Positions 1-11,271 of a stretch of DNA of 64,000 bases are shown piece by piece. Below the pieces are notes generated by a model. That model ran no database searches. It was not told where the DNA came from and saw nothing but the letters and a program-made list of their open reading frames with translations. A program made the translations under genes and the position numbers. The stretch lies in contig FTLJ01000659.1 in NCBI GenBank assembly GCA_900155495.1, positions 89,776 to 153,775 of the forward strand, written 5' to 3'. The stretch comes from Porogramme epimiltina. Its lineage: Eukaryota; Basidiomycota; Agaricomycetes; Polyporales; Polyporaceae. How positions within the stretch are numbered: position 1 is the first letter of the stretch; each line of letters starts with the position of its first letter.

Positions 1-2037
1 CTGAACACCCGATACCAGATTTTCATCGACAGAAAGACACAGACGGTGGTTCTCCCCATTCATGGCTATGCGGTGCCATTTCATATCAACACCATCAAGA
101 ACGTCAGCAAGAACGAGGAGGCGGAGTTTACTCTCCTTCGCGTGAATTTCCAGACGCCGGGACAACTGGCTGGCAGAAAGGAGGATACGGTGAGAATCCA
201 CGGGGATGCTGTACCGTCCCGTAATGATAATGAAGGCTAAATCATAACAACAGCCGTTCGAGGACCCTGATGCAACGTTCATCCGCTCGATTACGTACCG
301 TTCGCCCGATGGCGGCCGTTTCGACTCTATTTCGAAGCAAATCACAGATCTCAAGAAGGAAGTCAACAAGCGTGAGCAGCAGAAGAAGGAGATGGCGGAC
401 GTCATTGAGCAAGATACGCTTGTGGAGATCAAAGGGCGGCGTCCGACCAAGCTGCCCGAAGTGTTCGTGCGTCCGGCGTTGGACGGCAAGCGGCTGCCTG
501 GCGAAGTCGAGATCCACCAGAACGGTCTGCGCTACCAATCGCCTATGGGCTCGCAGAAGATCGGTGGGTATCCTCCATTCTTGCAGACGGCATAAGATGG
601 CCTGACCGGAACATCCACGCAGACATCCTGTTCAGTAACGTCAAACATCTCTTCTTCCAGCCATGTGATCATGAGCTCCTCGTAATTATCCACATTCACC
701 TGAAGGCCCCTATCATGATCGGGAAGAAAAAAGCACACGTACGCCTTTCATCTCCTGACATGACCGCGCCGCCTAACTCGTATCTTTAGGACGTTCAATT
801 TTATCGAGAGGCGTCCGACGTCCAGTTCGATGAGACGGGCAACCGCAAGCGGAAGTACCGGTACGGCGATGAAGATGAACTCGAACTAGAGCAACAAGAG
901 CGCAAACGCCGTCAGATGCTCAACAAGGAGTTCAAGCTGTTCTCAGAGAAAATTGCAGAGGCTGCGACTTCATCGGTATGCCGTATTGTATTCTCAGTTG
1001 CATGCCTGCCCCTGATCGCTCAGGAACAGACCGGCGAATCGCTGGAGCCTGACATCCCATTCCGCGAGCTATCGTTTGAGGGTGTACCCTTCCGTACCAA
1101 CGTGCGCCTACAACCGACTACGGAGTGCCTCGTGCACCTGTCCGACCCTCCTTTCCTCGTGGTAACCCTGGGGGATATCGAGATTGCGTCACTAGAACGC
1201 GTGCAGTTCGGCCTGAAGCAGTTTGATATGGTTCTGATATTCAAGGACTTCACGAAAACGCCGCTACACATCAACTCCATCCCCAGTGCACAGCTAGACG
1301 ATGTCAAAAATTGGCTGGAGTGCGTACTGCCACGTGGATGACCCTTCTATCCATCACCCTGACCACTGTCTCTAGCTCCGTTGACATTCCGCTGAGCGAA
1401 GGACCGGTGAACCTGAACTGGGGCCCCATCATGAAGACAATCAACGAAGACCCTTACGACTTCTTCCAACAAGGAGGGTGGAGCTTCCTTGGTGGTGCTG
1501 GTGGCGGTGAAGAGGTACGCAGCTGCGCCACTCTAAAAATCTTGACAGAACACCGCGCCCTGACTGTGCTGTTGCTGCGTTTCAAAAAAAAATCAGAGCG
1601 ACGCTGAGGACGCCTCAGAGACCGAGTCGGAGTTCGAGGCCGAGTCTGACGCAGCCGAGAGCTCGGAGAGCAGTCAGGCCGGCAGCGATTACTTCGACGG
1701 CTCAGACGCCAGCGATGACGAAGGCAGCGGTTCTGACTTTGGGTCCGACGAGAGCGAAGGTTCGTCGACACGTAGACTCCACGGCATGACAACCCACTTA
1801 CACACCGATACACAGGTGACGACTGGGATGAGTTGGAGAGACGCGCTGCGAAAGGTTCGTCATCGGCGTGCCTGGGATCGAGACCTTACCATACTAATCG
1901 ATGCACGTTTCATAGATGATAAGAAGCGCCAGGAGACTGGCCGCGGGCACGAGTCGGATGACTCTGACCGGCCGAAGAAGAAAGCACCCGCCAAAGCCAA
2001 AGCTAAAGCCAAAGGCAAGTCAAACGGGAAGCGGTGA
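1..2037 (+). CDS. SPT16: FACT complex subunit SPT16, 3' part (5' end outside window)
   Basis: SPT16 is the large subunit of FACT, a nuclear H2A-H2B chaperone that lets polymerases pass nucleosomes. The visible part begins inside the middle region ([19 protein letters not shown]). It continues through a charged helix rich in [13 protein letters not shown], a Rtt106-like middle domain ([19 protein letters not shown] and the [12 protein letters not shown] segment), a long Asp/Glu/Ser-rich acidic tail, and a final Lys-rich stretch ending KGKSNGKR before TGA. This order is diagnostic of the Spt16 C-terminal half. At least seven exons are joined by short introns, for example one starting at about 190 and ending near 251. 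The acidic tail is the known H2A-H2B binding part of the family. The gene runs in from the left edge, so its start and peptidase-like N-terminal domain are not visible. Identification is confident; individual splice sites were read by eye. Confidence 0.95.
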
Positions 2038-3175
2038 AACGCCGCGCGATGCTTCTTGTTGTCTTTGGCACGGCGACTCTGGCTCCGACCTCGATGCTCC
2101 CGTTCCGCGTGCTTGTCTACCTATTCCTACCGCGCCTACCGCGCCCACCTGTGTACACTACATTATGCCCTTTCTGTAGCGATCGATATCTAATCTGGCC
2201 TGCGAGAAGTCGGCCTGTGCTGGGAAAGATGGGGGCGGCTATCGCCACCGCAAGTTGCGACCAGGCGGGACCTGCTCCGGGGCCGGAACGGTGCCCCAGA
2301 TGGAACTGGGCTGGGGTGATCCCGTCGCGGGCGACGAGGAGGGCGGCAGATGGGTAGGCAGGGGCCTGGCCACCGCACGCGTCGCTGCTGGACGGCGTTG
2401 GCGGGCTTCGCGAGAGCTGGATGCATTGCCTGCCGTCGATGGCGCTGTGGCGAGCCCGCGCAGGGGACGTCTGGGGCGGGAGGCACGTGGCCCGAAACCC
2501 GAACACACCTCGCGGGACAGGGCCCACGAGGTGCAACGGCGTACAAAGCCCTGTCGGGCGGGTCCTCGTGGAATCAATTTGCGCGACCCTGTAGCGTCGG
2601 CACAGCTCGAGCACCGGGCGGGGACTTCGGCTGCAGATGTCCGTGGGGCGCGAGTACCAGCGCCTGATCCTAATATGGCAGGCACTTACGAAGACTACAA
2701 ACGTATGGCGGACACGCCCGTGAACAAAAACTGCTCCGGGCTATGAAACGTTGCGCAGAGGGGGGTCTATGACTCAAGTGTGGCATGATCCATGTTCACG
2801 CAGTGCTGATGAGTCTGAGGGCTTGCCCGTGTGCGTCGTATCTCCTCGGCGGTGCCCTGCCGCGGACTGGTGCACCTCACGCGGAACGGGATTCACCTTC
2901 GGCGAACCCGAACCGCTCGTGCGCCCGCAAGGCCAACGGGGACCGCCAGTCGCGTTGCAAGAGATATAAGTCCCCTGCCCATCGTGCTGCATACAGACAA
3001 CTCATCTACTCGCCAGTCGCCCCTCGACCCGATTCCACCTTCTACGCCGCCCACACTCGGATCGGTTACCTACCCTACGCTCCTTTTTGCAGCTGCGCAC
3101 ATCGAAAAGAACGCACGAAAAGCACGCTACACGCCCCTGCGCCGTCATCCCTGAGCACACGTCAAGCGGGTACCC
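2038..3175. other. Intergenic, GC-rich, no supported gene
   Basis: Open frames occur on both strands and in several frames at once between about 2100 and 2750, which is what GC-rich non-coding DNA produces. None shows a domain, a credible intron pattern or a repeat. A TATA-like box (TATAAG at 2965-2970) lies about 200 bp before the ATG of the downstream gene and is its best promoter candidate. Confidence 0.5.
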
Positions 3176-4163
3176 ATGACGAATCCCCAGCAAAATTTTG
3201 GAAACCAGCAGGTAACGCAACGCGCCGCCGGGGCTTCGTCACCACCGTCTGACAGAGCACGTTCTGGGCAGCCCGGCGAGTCGGCCGATGCGGTCTTCAC
3301 TCCTGAGCAGGCCCTAGGGATATTTAATAGAGGCATGGAGGACTACTGGAACAGACGTGGATTCACCATGCCCTCCCAGCCCCAGCCCCCGTCTCAGCCT
3401 TCCGCGCCGCAGGCCCTCGCTCCCGCCCCTCCCGTGGGCGCGCCGTACTACTCGCAGGTGCGTGGGGAGCCCCTGCACGAGCGAGGACTACCGCGCTCAC
3501 CCCGCCCGTCCGACGAGCAGGCGCACAGCTCGTCCCTCGCGCCCTACCACCTGCTCCCCCAGCAGGGGTACGTTGCGAAGCGGCGGTACCAGCCCCAGGC
3601 GCCGATAGTGTTCCGCACGACGACGACGGGATACCTGACGCTGCTGGACGCGATGAACGGTCAGCTCGCGTCGCTGATCGACGGCGACGCTACCGTCTTC
3701 ACGGACGACAACCTGAGCCAGAAGCAGTCAATCCGCCTGGAGGTGAGTCAGTGACGTCAGCGCTGCGTCCCAGCACCGCAGGCGTGCTTGGCTGGATGGA
3801 TGGAGGGCAGGCAACTCACGGATGCGGTTACGCACAGATTGTGGGTGTCAAGCCCTACGAGAAGCAGATCAACGTACGCAACCCGGCCAACCCCACGCGG
3901 TCCATCAGCCGCAGCAAGCTCGCCGAGAAGATCGCAAAGGAGATCTTCGAGTTCATGAAGGTGGGCCGGTGTGGGCCTCCGGGGAGCCTGTTGGTCCCCG
4001 TCACGCGGCAAGTTTGCTGATGGAGTTCTTCGCGCAGCGCCAGCCAACCTTTGGTGACCCGGCGTTGGGCCCAGGCGCGCAAGGCTTCGAGCGGCTCGTG
4101 CTCATCGACCTCGTCCACGTCTCCCGGTCCAGCTGGCAGCCCATCCTTGGGGTGATCAACTGA
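3176..4163 (+). CDS. Unknown dispersed family, member A (271 aa)
   Basis: Function not recognised. Three exons (3176-3742, 3838-3960, 4038-4163) joined in phase 0 give 271 aa. The N-terminal third holds FNRGMEDYWNRRGF, matching the acidic-Trp motif of members C, F and G. A Pro/Gln-rich linker follows, then a conserved block ending SQKQSIRLE (compare IAAKISLRIE in member F). The 123-nt second exon contains KPYEKQI (compare EAYTRQI) and KLAEKIAKEIFEFM. The last exon ends VSRSSWQPILGVIN, carrying the family SW(Q/V)P motif. The start was chosen as the first ATG of this open frame, downstream of a TATA-like box. No signal peptide or membrane segment is evident. That it is a real gene follows from exon-by-exon agreement with four other loci in the window. 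Confidence 0.75.
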
Positions 4164-6612
4164 TCGGGTTCACAGCGACACTATACATGCGCAGACTGCG
4201 TTAATCTTGGACCACAGCAGTACCATAGTAATAGTCATAATACCGTAATCATCGGAAGACATCGCACCCTTCGTCCGCGTCACATCGTCTCGTGATGTTC
4301 GGTGATAGATTGTATCGGTCGTTGGTCGGAGTAGGGATCCCAGTGCAGTTGAGACTATTTTTCAGTTGCCGTACCGACAGAGAGGGCCTCGTGCGAGGTG
4401 GAGGGTACTAGTAGTAGAGGAGATGTCAAGAGGGGTGCGGGTGCCTATATCTGTCCAGTTGGCAGCTTGGAGGATGGTAGCTTGGAGGATGGACTCCGGA
4501 TCGATACGAGGACCTTTTGTTTGAGGAGAATACTAGTTGTTTCTAATAGTCTGTGAGAGAGAGGAGGATAGAGCCATGTGCCTGTTGTGAATGAAACTTG
4601 AAGTCAGACTGTTGAGGGCTGTACACCGCAGCAGTGTTGAAGGGTCAGGGGGGCGAGCTAAGCGAGATCAAGCGCGCCAGCGCGTTCTACCTGACGCTAC
4701 TACCCGCGTTTGTCCTCCTCGGACACTGTTGGGCCAAGAAGGTGGCATGGTGGCCACTTCCTCAACTGCTTCCGGCTACGAAAAGCCATGATACGACAAC
4801 CGTGCTCATCCCGTTCTGCACATATAGCGTCCACGGGTCTGCGATCAACTGGGCCGGCATCGCTGAAGACCCCACCTGTGAACAGCCTGAGGCGAGTCTG
4901 CGCGCCACGATCAGCGAAGCAGAAGCCTGAGGGGCCTACGAGATACGCGCGCATGGGTAGACGACACGACGGAAAGCTTGGGATAAGGTGAGTATGATGA
5001 TTGCCGGTCATTATGGGTACTGACGCTGCACGGTGTTCAAGGAGCCCGTTACCGGGCATCTAGGGCGGGCGGGTGAGCAGAGATGCCGACTGCGCAGTGC
5101 CTAGACGATGTGGTGGGCGTTATGCACAAGACAGGTACTAGGAGACGTACCGGCGAGGAGGAAGGCTGCGCCGAGCCCCTGGGAGCGTTCCCGCCACGTC
5201 TTCCGTTGTCTCACCGTGACGCGTTCGGTCCCCAACGCGGGCCGTACCAGCCTCCATCGAGGTTAAATTCGCCGCATCTATAGTCTCCCGCCCATCTAGC
5301 CCGGATGGGTGATACGGGCAGCCGGGGGAGACCAGTCGTGTTCGGGTCCCATGCCTCCTCCCTGGATATATGAGCCCTTTACGCCCCTGAACTGCCCTCC
5401 CTGCCCTCCCCGCTCCCTGTCACCCGCTACGTGGGCTGAGGATGGTGAGTGCGCCCTGCTCGTTCTTCCCATCACGCTGAACCTTCATCTTGAATAGTCA
5501 GTAGCCTAGATACAGATATCGGGTTAGTTTCCCACACCGCTTTACACCCGAGGAAGACAGTTTGGTGCATGATGAGCCCGTGCCAAACATCCGGGGCACA
5601 TGCTACTCAGCAGCCGGCATCGATAGCGCCGCACAGGGAGATGGGGCAGTCCGTGAACGGCACTGCATGCCGGCAGGATCCACACCCATCAGCGTCTTAG
5701 TTGGTAAAAGGTAGATGTGTGGGTTGCCCTGTTGCCCGTCCGTGCCCATTCTCCGCTAATTTTTTCAAAAGTATCGGGGACGGAGCAGGGGCAATATTAA
5801 ATTGCGATGGCAATGGCGCGGGAAGAGATGTACCAACTCTCGGGCGACTCGACCGCCCCCGACGGACACCTTCGCGATGCTCTCAAATTTCCCAGGTTTG
5901 CATCAACGTCAATTGGTGTGCCCCTTATGCACACTGACTGTCCGGATATTACTAGATCTGCGCCCATAATGAGCAAACCGGACTCGCGAACCCCGAGGAG
6001 ATGAAACGGGCGACTTCCTCCGAGTGCTGTATCGCCCTAGGCCACTCGCTGCGCAGGTCCACCTTCGCTTCAGACTGTGGACACATACAGATACCTATCC
6101 CTTCAAGTACTCGGCTGTCACGCGGGCTTCTGACGGGCTCTCCTCGAATGGATAGAGGACCCACGGCCGGCATATTGGAACCCTCACGAGAAGAACGATA
6201 GATCTCCTGCGTGGAATGCTGCTGCACTGGTATGCTCCCTCGGGCGAGCTATCCGGCGTGTAGGATTGAACGCCCGCTCGGAGATTCCTAGAGCGGACGC
6301 AGGCATTTATGAAGACTTCTGCCATATTTCAAACGGCGCATCCCACACAAACAAGGACACTTCTCGACGGGGGGAACCCGTCGTCTGATTGATGCAGTCG
6401 CTCGCCACGGAGGCTTGCAAAGACAGAGCCCTCTAGAGGCGCCGTTCCGTTGCTTTGCCGCTAAGGGTTCTCGGTCTCCCTATTTTCTCGCCACCGTCAG
6501 CACTCCGGGAGTCCGCGACCACACCCTTGTCTTCCGGGCTGACCGCTCACCACTCTCCCACATGCCCCTTGCCTCTTGCCTTTGCCCCCCATCTTCCCCC
6601 CTTCCCGACGCC
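4164..6612. other. Intergenic accessory stretch, no supported gene
   Basis: Many overlapping frames under 120 codons are present, none with a recognisable domain or convincing splice structure. A 15-bp unit is duplicated in tandem at 4464-4493 (AGCTTGGAGGATGG core). A pyrimidine-rich tract at about 6540-6610 lies directly before the start of the next family gene and may belong to its promoter. A frame at 4634-4930 has hydrophobic stretches but nothing else to support it. Confidence 0.45.
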
Positions 6613-7295
6613 ATGGACGCTGACTATCCCCCCTTTCCCGTGCGTGCATTCATCCTCCTGTCGTTGATCGCTGTGTATCCAGACACGGCTAACCATCCGT
6701 GGCAGTATCAGCTCCTCCCCCAGACCGTCTACACCGCACCCAACCCTGCAGCAGCCCCCGCCCATGTTGTCAATTTTACCACTCCCCTGGGCCTGGGTGT
6801 CAACCTGCAACAGGCCTATATGGGCACTGCAGACTCGTTGCTGCTCGCTCATGAGCCAGCCTTCTCCCCCGACATGGGAGTGAGGGCTAAGATCACTATC
6901 CGCATCATGGTTCGTGCGCCCTCTCTTCTCCCCTCCTTTGTACTCGTTCGACGATCCACCCGCTCCCTCGTAGATCTCTGGTTACGAGTCATACTCCCGT
7001 CAAGTCATGGCCCTCCGAGCAACTCGGGCCGCTGAATCCATCAGCCTCGAGCGACTCGCCAATATCATCGCCCATGAGATGGTAGCGGTCTTGGTGCGTC
7101 TTCTTCCATTCCAATAGCGGGCCCGCATCCTCGTATCTGATGTCAGACGATCCTCAGAATGGCCAACGCCTGCGGGTCGGGCAGAACGAGTACTCCTTGG
7201 ACGACATCCTGCTTGTCAGTCTGCGCCGCGTTTCGCCGGGCTCCTGGCAGCCCGTCTTTTGGATTCGCAACATCCCTCCTCCCATGATGTACTGA
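6613..7295 (+). CDS. Unknown dispersed family, member B (184 aa)
   Basis: Function not recognised. Exons 6613-6909, 6974-7093 and 7158-7295 join in phase 0 and give 184 aa. The first exon lacks the long linker of member A but keeps the block ending GVRAKITIRIM (compare IAAKISLRIE in F). The second exon (120 nt) has YESYSRQVM and SLERLANIIAHEM, aligning with EAYTRQIM and FKTLAKKVAQEL in F. The last exon has ILLVSLRRVSPGSWQPVFWI. The acceptor at 7157 was chosen because it restores the phase-0 pattern shared with the other members. The ATG at 6613 follows a pyrimidine-rich tract. This is the shortest member; the N-terminal acidic-Trp motif seen in four relatives is not apparent here, so the gene may be truncated or have an unrecognised upstream exon. 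Confidence 0.65.
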
Positions 7296-9588
7296 AACAG
7301 GGCTAGCCATTGTGGGCCTGCCGGCAAAGGTCACGGTCTCACGATAATCTGCAGGATGGTGTAGCCAGCGGCGACGGCTGGATCGCTCCTAGGAAAGTCA
7401 TGGGTACCATTCTCCGTCTCCCCCACCTACTTCCCCGATTGGATGGCGCCGCAGAGTAAAATCAGGCTCATCACCTGTCGAACTGTCGAATGTATCTCTT
7501 TCTTGATAGCGTGCATATGAGGATACCGTATACACTACTCTGGGCGGGGTTTCTGTCGGAAAAGACTGGCATGTGTGCGTATGAGGATGAGTTCCTAGGG
7601 TTCTGACGCATCTGAATGTAGGGAAGCGGAAGCTCGCGCCCCCACAGAACCTGACTTCTTACGTTTTTTTCGTCACGTCGGCGGGGACATTCGAAGTCAT
7701 ACTACTACTTTCCATACGTGAACTGAGGGCCTAGTCCTCCGTCGACTCACTTCATTGAAAATTTTCATTCGTCTTAGGCACGGTGTGGTAGGAAGGGTCG
7801 GCTACACTTGTACTCTACGAATCCGCCGGTAAGGGGCTAACACGCCACACGAGCGCTGCTAGGGGAGGGCCGGCCACGCTCGGAGGCTCGTAGTAACCAC
7901 TGAGGTGGTCGCCGCGAGGCGCGGAGCGTCTCGGAGTTATGCATTGCGCGACAACAGCCGCGGAAGCGCTCGTTTCAACTAGCGCCAGCAAAACTAAGCC
8001 CGCTCCGCGCGATTCGACTCCATGCGACTCCGAGTGAGTCGCGGTCAGAAAGGGGAGTCCACTGCTTGGTACGACGACGGCGTTGGGTGGCGCCTCGTCC
8101 CCCACGAGCGTTCCGCTCCCGCCAACTGACCACATCGCTCCTTCTTCTTCGAAGTCCGCTCTTTGTGCCGGTGCCGACGTGGCGTCGAGACAGTGCTCTC
8201 CTTCACATCGGAGTGCAGGCGACAATTGGCTTTCGGGACCCTCGTCGATGGCTCGACGGAGTTCTTCCGAGCGGGCTGTATATGTGTAGGCGTAAGTGGG
8301 TAGCGGTTTCTTCGTTTGTGTGTGTGTGGTTCGAAGCTGATTTGGTGGACTTCGCCGCACTCCATAGATTTCATTCGCGACGGCCGCGCCCGATCAAAGG
8401 GTATTTGCCCCTGAAATCGCGCGCGCGACCATTGGTGCAGCGGATGGCGGGCGGACTTGGTCCCGTTGGTCGATGCTTAATCTCTTGGGGCTCCGAGATC
8501 GGAGATGGTCGCTCATCAGCGTTTACATTGTCTACAGCGGACAGTTCTGGGTTCCCTGGCGGCTCGTCGTTCAGGTCTTCCGCAGACGCCAGAGGACGAG
8601 AAAGGGGTCGGTACCGCTGCGGGGATTGCGTGAGCGATCACAGCAGTCGGTGAGGAAACCGTGTGGCGATGGTGCCACTTACGAAGGTACCACCCCGGCG
8701 GGGGCGCGATGAAGTCGATGAAACGTGAGACAAGAGGGGCTATTTGCGACATCCACATCCGTCCCGGACATCAGGTCCGGGCCTCAACTAGGTGAGCAGA
8801 TCCCTTGCCGTCGCCGACAGCTTTGTCGCCCGGGTGCCCGTCGAGGGGTCGGATTACGTCTGGGCTGGCATCCAGGTCGTGGTCAGCGTATCGTGACAGG
8901 TCTAGCTACTCAATTACGTCTCGCGGGACATAATCGAGCAGCTTCCCGGAGCACGAGGCGGTGAAGATCGTTGCAGCGCATAGAGACTCCGATCATCATG
9001 GTGTGGCCATTGTACTTAACTACCCAACATGCCAATCGGAGTCCACATCGTGCGCACGGAGAAGGGAGCGGTCTGCTTACCCTATATGGTCCTGTTCAAG
9101 AGTGCACCTATACCGAGAGATTCTCGCCACCTTTAACAGCACTCAGCCACGGCTGAGGGCTCAGTGGGGTTGGTGGTTCGTCAACCCTACGCGTGAGGGC
9201 GAACACGGAGTTCTGTATGTGATTTCAGGGGTTGGTCAGACGAGTATGTGCAACAGTTGATATACGCACTGGCATTGGCCGCCTTTCTACAGCTGTTCAC
9301 CATGGCATCCTTCGTTCCGACGGCCTGGGCCGCTGGAGGTCGACGGGCGGTTCAAGGATCGTCGAGTTCCGGAAGCCGCGCCCCTCATGGTTGACAGTCA
9401 CGACTATCTGATGCTTTTTAGCACATACCCTCGCGATCCTTGGTGGTGACGGGTGTCTGTGATGAGCACGGGCCAAGGTCGAGACGGTCTGGCTTTACCG
9501 TCAGCTGGCTGTGTCCGCTTCGATACAACAAAAAGGACGACAGGGGATGTTCGGGTCGGATGGGTCATGAGGAAGAAGGACTCACACC
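7296..9588. other. Intergenic accessory stretch, no supported gene
   Basis: The longest frames (7815-8360 minus, 181 codons; 8066-8653 plus) overlap each other and have no domain, repeat or splice support. Between about 9140 and 9415 several short frames read like protein, one ending RPSWLTVTTI, but no consistent gene model could be built. I see no RNA gene or terminal repeat. Confidence 0.4.
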
Positions 9589-9877
9589 ATGACACCGATA
9601 GACTTCAATCTCTGGGGCGTTGGGGTCAACTGGCCTTCACGTGGCACTATCCTCTCCAACGAAATCCTCAAGGCCCCAAGCATCCCACCAGAACTTCGAT
9701 CGGCTGTGTCTTCGGTTCGCGCATCGGTGGCGAAGGACCAGTGTGCCCCGGTATGATCAATGAGTCTTGTCGTTGTTGACGCGACGGGCTGCGAGTGCTG
9801 ACTGCGTATTGGTAACATCTGCCTCTTCTTAGAGGCCGGCACGGGACTATCGCCTTGATTTGTTGGAGACGTTGTAA
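9589..9877 (+). CDS. Possible small two-exon protein, unknown
   Basis: Weakly supported. An ATG at 9589, preceded by an in-frame stop, opens a frame beginning MTPIDFNLWGVGVNWPSRG. A GTATGA donor at 9751 and a pyrimidine-rich TTCTTAG acceptor at 9832 define an 82-bp intron with a possible branch site, in phase 0. The second exon encodes RPARDYRLDLLETL and a stop, giving about 68 aa. The composition looks protein-like, but no homology to a known family or to the dispersed family is visible. A longer overlapping frame (9453-9779) is an alternative. It could also be the 3' part of a larger decayed gene. Confidence 0.25.
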
Positions 9878-11271
9878 GGTGTGTCAGATGGGCATCGTCC
9901 AGTCGTTATGTGGGGGAGATGCAACTGAGCGGAGGCAGCTTTGAAGGGAGGCTCAAGCTCTGATCGAGACGTGGGTGTGATAGGTAAGCAGCGCATGGAA
10001 TCTCAGGAAGGCATACTCATGAACGATCGGGGGACAGGCCATTAGAGCCTGAGCCCGACCGACAGCAATCATGGCGCTCTCCGCTCTTCGCAATCCAGCC
10101 GCCCAAATCACACGCTCAACGCCGATCCAAAATCGCCATTCAAGCTGTTGGAACCGTTTATCGTGTCCAATTTCTTCCCCTTGTCACCCCGGTTGTTCCC
10201 CTTTCTCCCGAGATCCAGATATTGTGCAGGCAGATGACGTTCATATAGACATACTACACAACATTCCGACGAGTCCACAGAGTCGTCTTCTTTGTGATTG
10301 CATATCCGGAAAACAACGCCTCGCGTGACCTGCCGCTACTCCCGCCGCCGAAACCCACGCTTTCATCCCGCCTTCGGCGGGAATCTGTATATCCACCTAG
10401 TCCAGCACCATCCTCTGCATGTCAAGGCGACAACCCGCGGCAAACGCAAAGGCGCAGCGTGTCAAGTTCGCCGAATGCCCGCGGTACATGGCGCGGCACG
10501 ATTACCACCGCCGGCGCAGGTGCGGCGCGCTCAGTATATCACAAGTGTCGCGTCCGGCGGTGTCGTTCAAGAGTCCGCAGCATGCAAAAGGTGAATTCCG
10601 TGGTCTGTCTCCCCGCCGCCCTTACGTCTGACTACTCGGCGTATATCCAGATGTCTCCCCGGCGGCAATTCCCTGTGGATGTCGCTGAGTGGCCAAGTGC
10701 GCACTTCGTCTGCCCGTGTCCGGATACGTCCTATAGGACGTCATGGTGTAAGCGCTATGCGTGGGGCGATGAATCTGAGTAGGTTATAACCTGCGTACGT
10801 TGGATATCCTCCTCTCCAGCACGATTCCCCGGCAGCACGAATTCGTTCGCTCTCCCGGGGTCTCTTGCTGGGAGTTGCGATACTTGGTGGCTCTCCATCG
10901 GGGGCAAGAAACCGCATCGCTGGCAGTGTCACTCCCATTAAGCCGACGAGCGTGCGGCGACGAGGTCTGCAAACGGCGATCCATGAGGCCTAGCTGCGCA
11001 CCCCAGATATCAACTTACCTGCGCCCAGCATTGTCGAATTGCGGCCCGCCTATGCGGATATCTCGGTGCCCCTTTGCACATCGCCGCCGCAATAGCCGTG
11101 CGGCGTTGCATACGAGCACCGCACCCAAAAGGACTCCGGATATCTGCCTAGGCGCGTGCTAGAAAGCATGCATGAGCGGTGCTGGAGAGCTTGCATATAA
11201 AACTTACTATGCGTACCGAGGAGTTGTGCACCAACCCCCTGTCCTTCGCCGCGTTCCTTAATCTACTCAGC
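9878..11271. other. Intergenic accessory stretch upstream of family member C
   Basis: Several 60-160 codon frames overlap between 10071 and 11160, with no recognisable domain and no intron pattern that joins them. The last 80 bp hold the TATA box of member C, annotated separately. Nothing else is supported. Confidence 0.4.
11193..11203 (+). promoter_or_regulatory. TATA box, GCATATAAAAC, of family member C
   Basis: GCATATAAAAC lies 69 bp before the ATG at 11272. The same 11-mer occurs on the minus strand at 63681-63691 in member G and on the plus strand at 52414-52424 between genes. An ATG at 11209 is only a few bases from the box, too close for a normal transcription start, which favours 11272 as the start codon. 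Confidence 0.6.

Noticed and set aside
2117..2746. Overlapping 100-165 codon frames on both strands
   Set aside because: Four or more frames are open over the same GC-rich DNA, as expected without selection; no motif, no intron pattern.
8325..8350. B-box-like GGTTCGAAGC near 8330
   Set aside because: No A box upstream and no cloverleaf; chance match.
7815..8360. 181-codon minus frame
   Set aside because: No domain, no flanking splice signals, and overlapped by equally long frames on the plus strand.
9230..9415. Frame ending RPSWLTVTTI as a decayed sixth member of the dispersed family
   Set aside because: The resemblance to the family SWxP ending is limited to a few residues and no upstream family exon is present.
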